From: an uncultured Pirellula sp.
GTDB lineage: Bacteria; Planctomycetota; Planctomycetia; Pirellulales; Pirellulaceae
Assembly: GCA_903892365.1 (NCBI GenBank)
Contig: CAITIF010000149.1
Span: 1 to 7,361 of the forward strand
Reading direction: 5' to 3'
DNA length: 7,361 bases
Shown: one piece after another, positions 5,595-7,361 of the stretch
How the letters are laid out: every line of letters begins with the position of its first letter
How positions within the stretch are numbered: the stretch's first letter is position 1
Made by a program: the position numbers and the translations under genes
The notes under the pieces: model-generated
What the model saw: the letters and a program-made list of their open reading frames with translations, nothing else
The model's database searches: none
What the model was told of the DNA's origin: nothing

Positions 5595-7361
5595 TTACGG
5601 TGCTACGAACTCGGAGGTGAGCTTGACGTTGTTTGTCTCAGCCCAAGTTCGAGTCGTCAATTCGATCTTCTTCTTCGCGGGGGTGTTTGGATCGTCAATA
5701 ACGACCCAGACAACCTTTTGATCCTTCTCTGTGGCAGACTGGACTGTGGTGACAGGATTAGCCCGCCGCACGAGATCCGTCAGAACGGTGCGCAGCGGAA
5801 CCGAAGCTTGCTTGAAGTCGCGGATTTGTTGATTTTGAGTGATGCCTTGCTTTTGAAATGCCGTGCCATTGATGGCCATAGGGAAGCTCTCGCCGCTCAA
5901 GACGGAATCAGCGACCTCCGAGGATATCAATTGCAGAGCAGACTCTAACGACTCCTGACCAAAACTAATACTGATCGGCGAATCGAGAATCGCATCGATC
6001 GATTTTGTTTGCGGTTTGGCTGTTGGTTTGGTTCCACTGGTACTGGAAGTGCTACCACCTGTCGCCGGAGGTGCCGCCATGGCCATCCAACTGGCAATCA
6101 GCAAATTGCTCGCGGCTTCCTTGGGCAGGTAGACGTTGGCGATCACTTGGCCATCCTCGATACCAAATCGTCCAAATTTCCCAAGGCTTCGAAGCATTTG
6201 CGGATAACGCTGCGAGAGAGCTCGCCAATAAGGGTGCGATGGTGATTCTAGGATAGCTGCTTCCATTTGGTCGGGCAGCTTTTCCAAACGCGTCTTCAAC
6301 TGACTTAGGATGCGTCCTGATTCTCGAGTCTCTGCATTCAACATCCGCAACTCCAGATACCACTGGTTCTCGAAAAACATGGATAGTGAAACGGCCTGAG
6401 TTGATTCGTCCATTAAATCTCGAACCATTGGCGACAGATTGGGCCATGTGGAAATTAATTCCCTACCATCCCCAAACAGAAAACTTGGGGCGAACAAGAC
6501 GGTCACGTCGGCGCGACTGTCGGTCGATTGCAAAAGCTGCTCCAATTGGCGACGTAACGGTGCAACTCCTCCTTGGAGCTCGCTCAGTCCTAAAACCAGC
6601 TCTTGAGGCCCAACGGTGAATCGTTTCGTGGTTGCAGCGCGATCGGTCGCTAATTCTTCGAAAGCGATGGCAGTTGGATCGTTGTTTGCTTCATTGCTCC
6701 ATATGCCTCGCTTGCTCCCTGACTTCGTATCGAGCAACTGAGTGGAGAAACCTTGCAATCCATTCGCGATCGTTTCCAATGCGGTGGGTTGCTTTAACTT
6801 GACTCGAAACAAAACCTGTGGCACGCCGGCTGTTTTGCCCGGATACAATGCGATTCCCACCGATTCAATTCGATCATCGGATAGCATTGGATACTTGGCT
6901 GTTAAAGCACTGATTTGGGGCTGTATCTCAAGCCACCATTTTCCGAGTCCTGCTATCGAGCCACGTTGGTGCCATGCGTTGCCCGACAAAAAGACGATGG
7001 CCTCCAAACCGGCAGGAAGCATCTCGATGGAATACGGCGAGCCGGCTTGCGGAGGTGCCCAAAGAGTTTTTCCATCATCAGCATTGACCGAGTAGTACTC
7101 TGCAACGGGATCCGCTGGCTGACTTGGTTTGTTGTTGCCTGCATCCGAGCTCGGAGCGGCATTGGCGTTCGATGAATCCTGGGTAGGTCGCGGACGCTCG
7201 ATCACCACCGTTGTTGTATTGGGATCCACGGGTTGGGTGGAGGAGCCGTTCAAGAGCAGCAAGGGAATCAGCGTCGCGAAGAGCAAACAAGTCCCTGCAA
7301 TCATGGCAGGCAAAAGCCACTTTGGTTTCTTCTTTTTGCTCTTCTTCTTTTTAGCTGCTGA
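5595..7361 (-). CDS. Membrane-anchored protein with C-terminal STN-like domain, function unknown (N-terminus cut by right edge)
   Basis: The frame is open to the right edge, giving 588 visible residues. It begins with a Lys-rich stretch (KKKKSKKKKPK, visible 4-14) and then a hydrophobic helix (WLLPAMIAGTCLLFATLIPL, 15-34). This is the pattern of an N-in membrane anchor with the bulk of the protein outside the cytoplasm. A Ser/Asn/Pro-rich linker (about 40-85) follows. Next comes a large unrecognised domain (about 90-430), then a Gly/Ser/Thr linker (431-453). The C-terminal region from SIDAILDSPISISFGQESL (454-472) to PLRTVLTDLVRRAN (522-535) has the layout of a secretin/TonB short N-terminal (STN) domain, which is frequent in planctomycete proteins. 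This match is from memory. TTG 7313 or ATG 7304 could serve as starts, but both would discard the Lys-rich part, which reads as real coding sequence. The true start is probably outside the window. No function is claimed. Confidence 0.8.
   Translation of the reverse strand, partial: SAAKKKKSKKKKPKWLLPAMIAGTCLLFATLIPLLLLNGSSTQPVDPNTTTVVIERPRPTQDSSNANAAPSSDAGNNKPSQPADPVAEYYSVNADDGKTLWAPPQAGSPYSIEMLPAGLEAIVFLSGNAWHQRGSIAGLGKWWLEIQPQISALTAKYPMLSDDRIESVGIALYPGKTAGVPQVLFRVKLKQPTALETIANGLQGFSTQLLDTKSGSKRGIWSNEANNDPTAIAFEELATDRAATTKRFTVGPQELVLGLSELQGGVAPLRRQLEQLLQSTDSRADVTVLFAPSFLFGDGRELISTWPNLSPMVRDLMDESTQAVSLSMFFENQWYLELRMLNAETRESGRILSQLKTRLEKLPDQMEAAILESPSHPYWRALSQRYPQMLRSLGKFGRFGIEDGQVIANVYLPKEAASNLLIASWMAMAAPPATGGSTSSTSGTKPTAKPQTKSIDAILDSPISISFGQESLESALQLISSEVADSVLSGESFPMAINGTAFQKQGITQNQQIRDFKQASVPLRTVLTDLVRRANPVTTVQSATEKDQKVVWVVIDDPNTPAKKKIELTTRTWAETNNVKLTSEFVAP

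Noticed and set aside
5535..5948. 137-codon plus-strand ORF
   Set aside because: It is antisense to the C-terminal STN-like part of the large anchored protein, and no family resemblance is seen.

Overview
The window looks like chromosomal DNA of a planctomycete, probably of the Pirellulales/Rhodopirellula type. This rests on a moderate GC content judged by eye and on two proteins of a planctomycete style: one with a Lys-rich N-terminus, a single membrane anchor and low-complexity linkers, and one resembling the DUF6690 family. It also rests on the frequent non-ATG starts. Species identity is inference. All six genes lie on the minus strand, so the window is transcribed from right to left. I found no RNA gene, insertion sequence, CRISPR array or credible plus-strand gene, and no gene-free stretch longer than about 210 bases.

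In order of transcription, the right part (7361-5595) holds a membrane-anchored protein of unknown function. Its reading frame runs off the right edge, and its C-terminus looks like a secretin/TonB short N-terminal-type (STN-like) domain. After a gap containing a clear 11-bp RNA hairpin comes a second anchored protein (5387-4398, DUF6690-like). Only 34 bases later a GTG codon with a good ribosome binding site starts a DASS/SLC13 (INDY-type) dicarboxylate:sodium symporter (4363-2942).

The left part is an arginine-succinyltransferase-type catabolic cluster. An M20 zinc peptidase/deacylase (2814-1570) is followed after 21 bases by astA, arginine N-succinyltransferase (1548-505). AstA overlaps by 4 bases (ATGA) the start of astD, N-succinylglutamate 5-semialdehyde dehydrogenase (508 to beyond the left edge). 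AstA makes N2-succinylarginine from arginine and succinyl-CoA. AstD oxidises the semialdehyde to N-succinylglutamate. The last classical step, release of succinate and glutamate, belongs to AstE, an M14-like enzyme. Here a cytoplasmic M20 enzyme related to glutamate carboxypeptidases sits tightly in the operon, so it is a candidate non-homologous AstE. The DASS carrier next to it would suit handling of succinate or a related dicarboxylate. Both ideas are inference from context.

The 127-base gap before the M20 gene holds a weak terminator-like hairpin and a possible 16-codon ORF whose stop overlaps the M20 start. This gap is the most likely place for separate control of the ast part.
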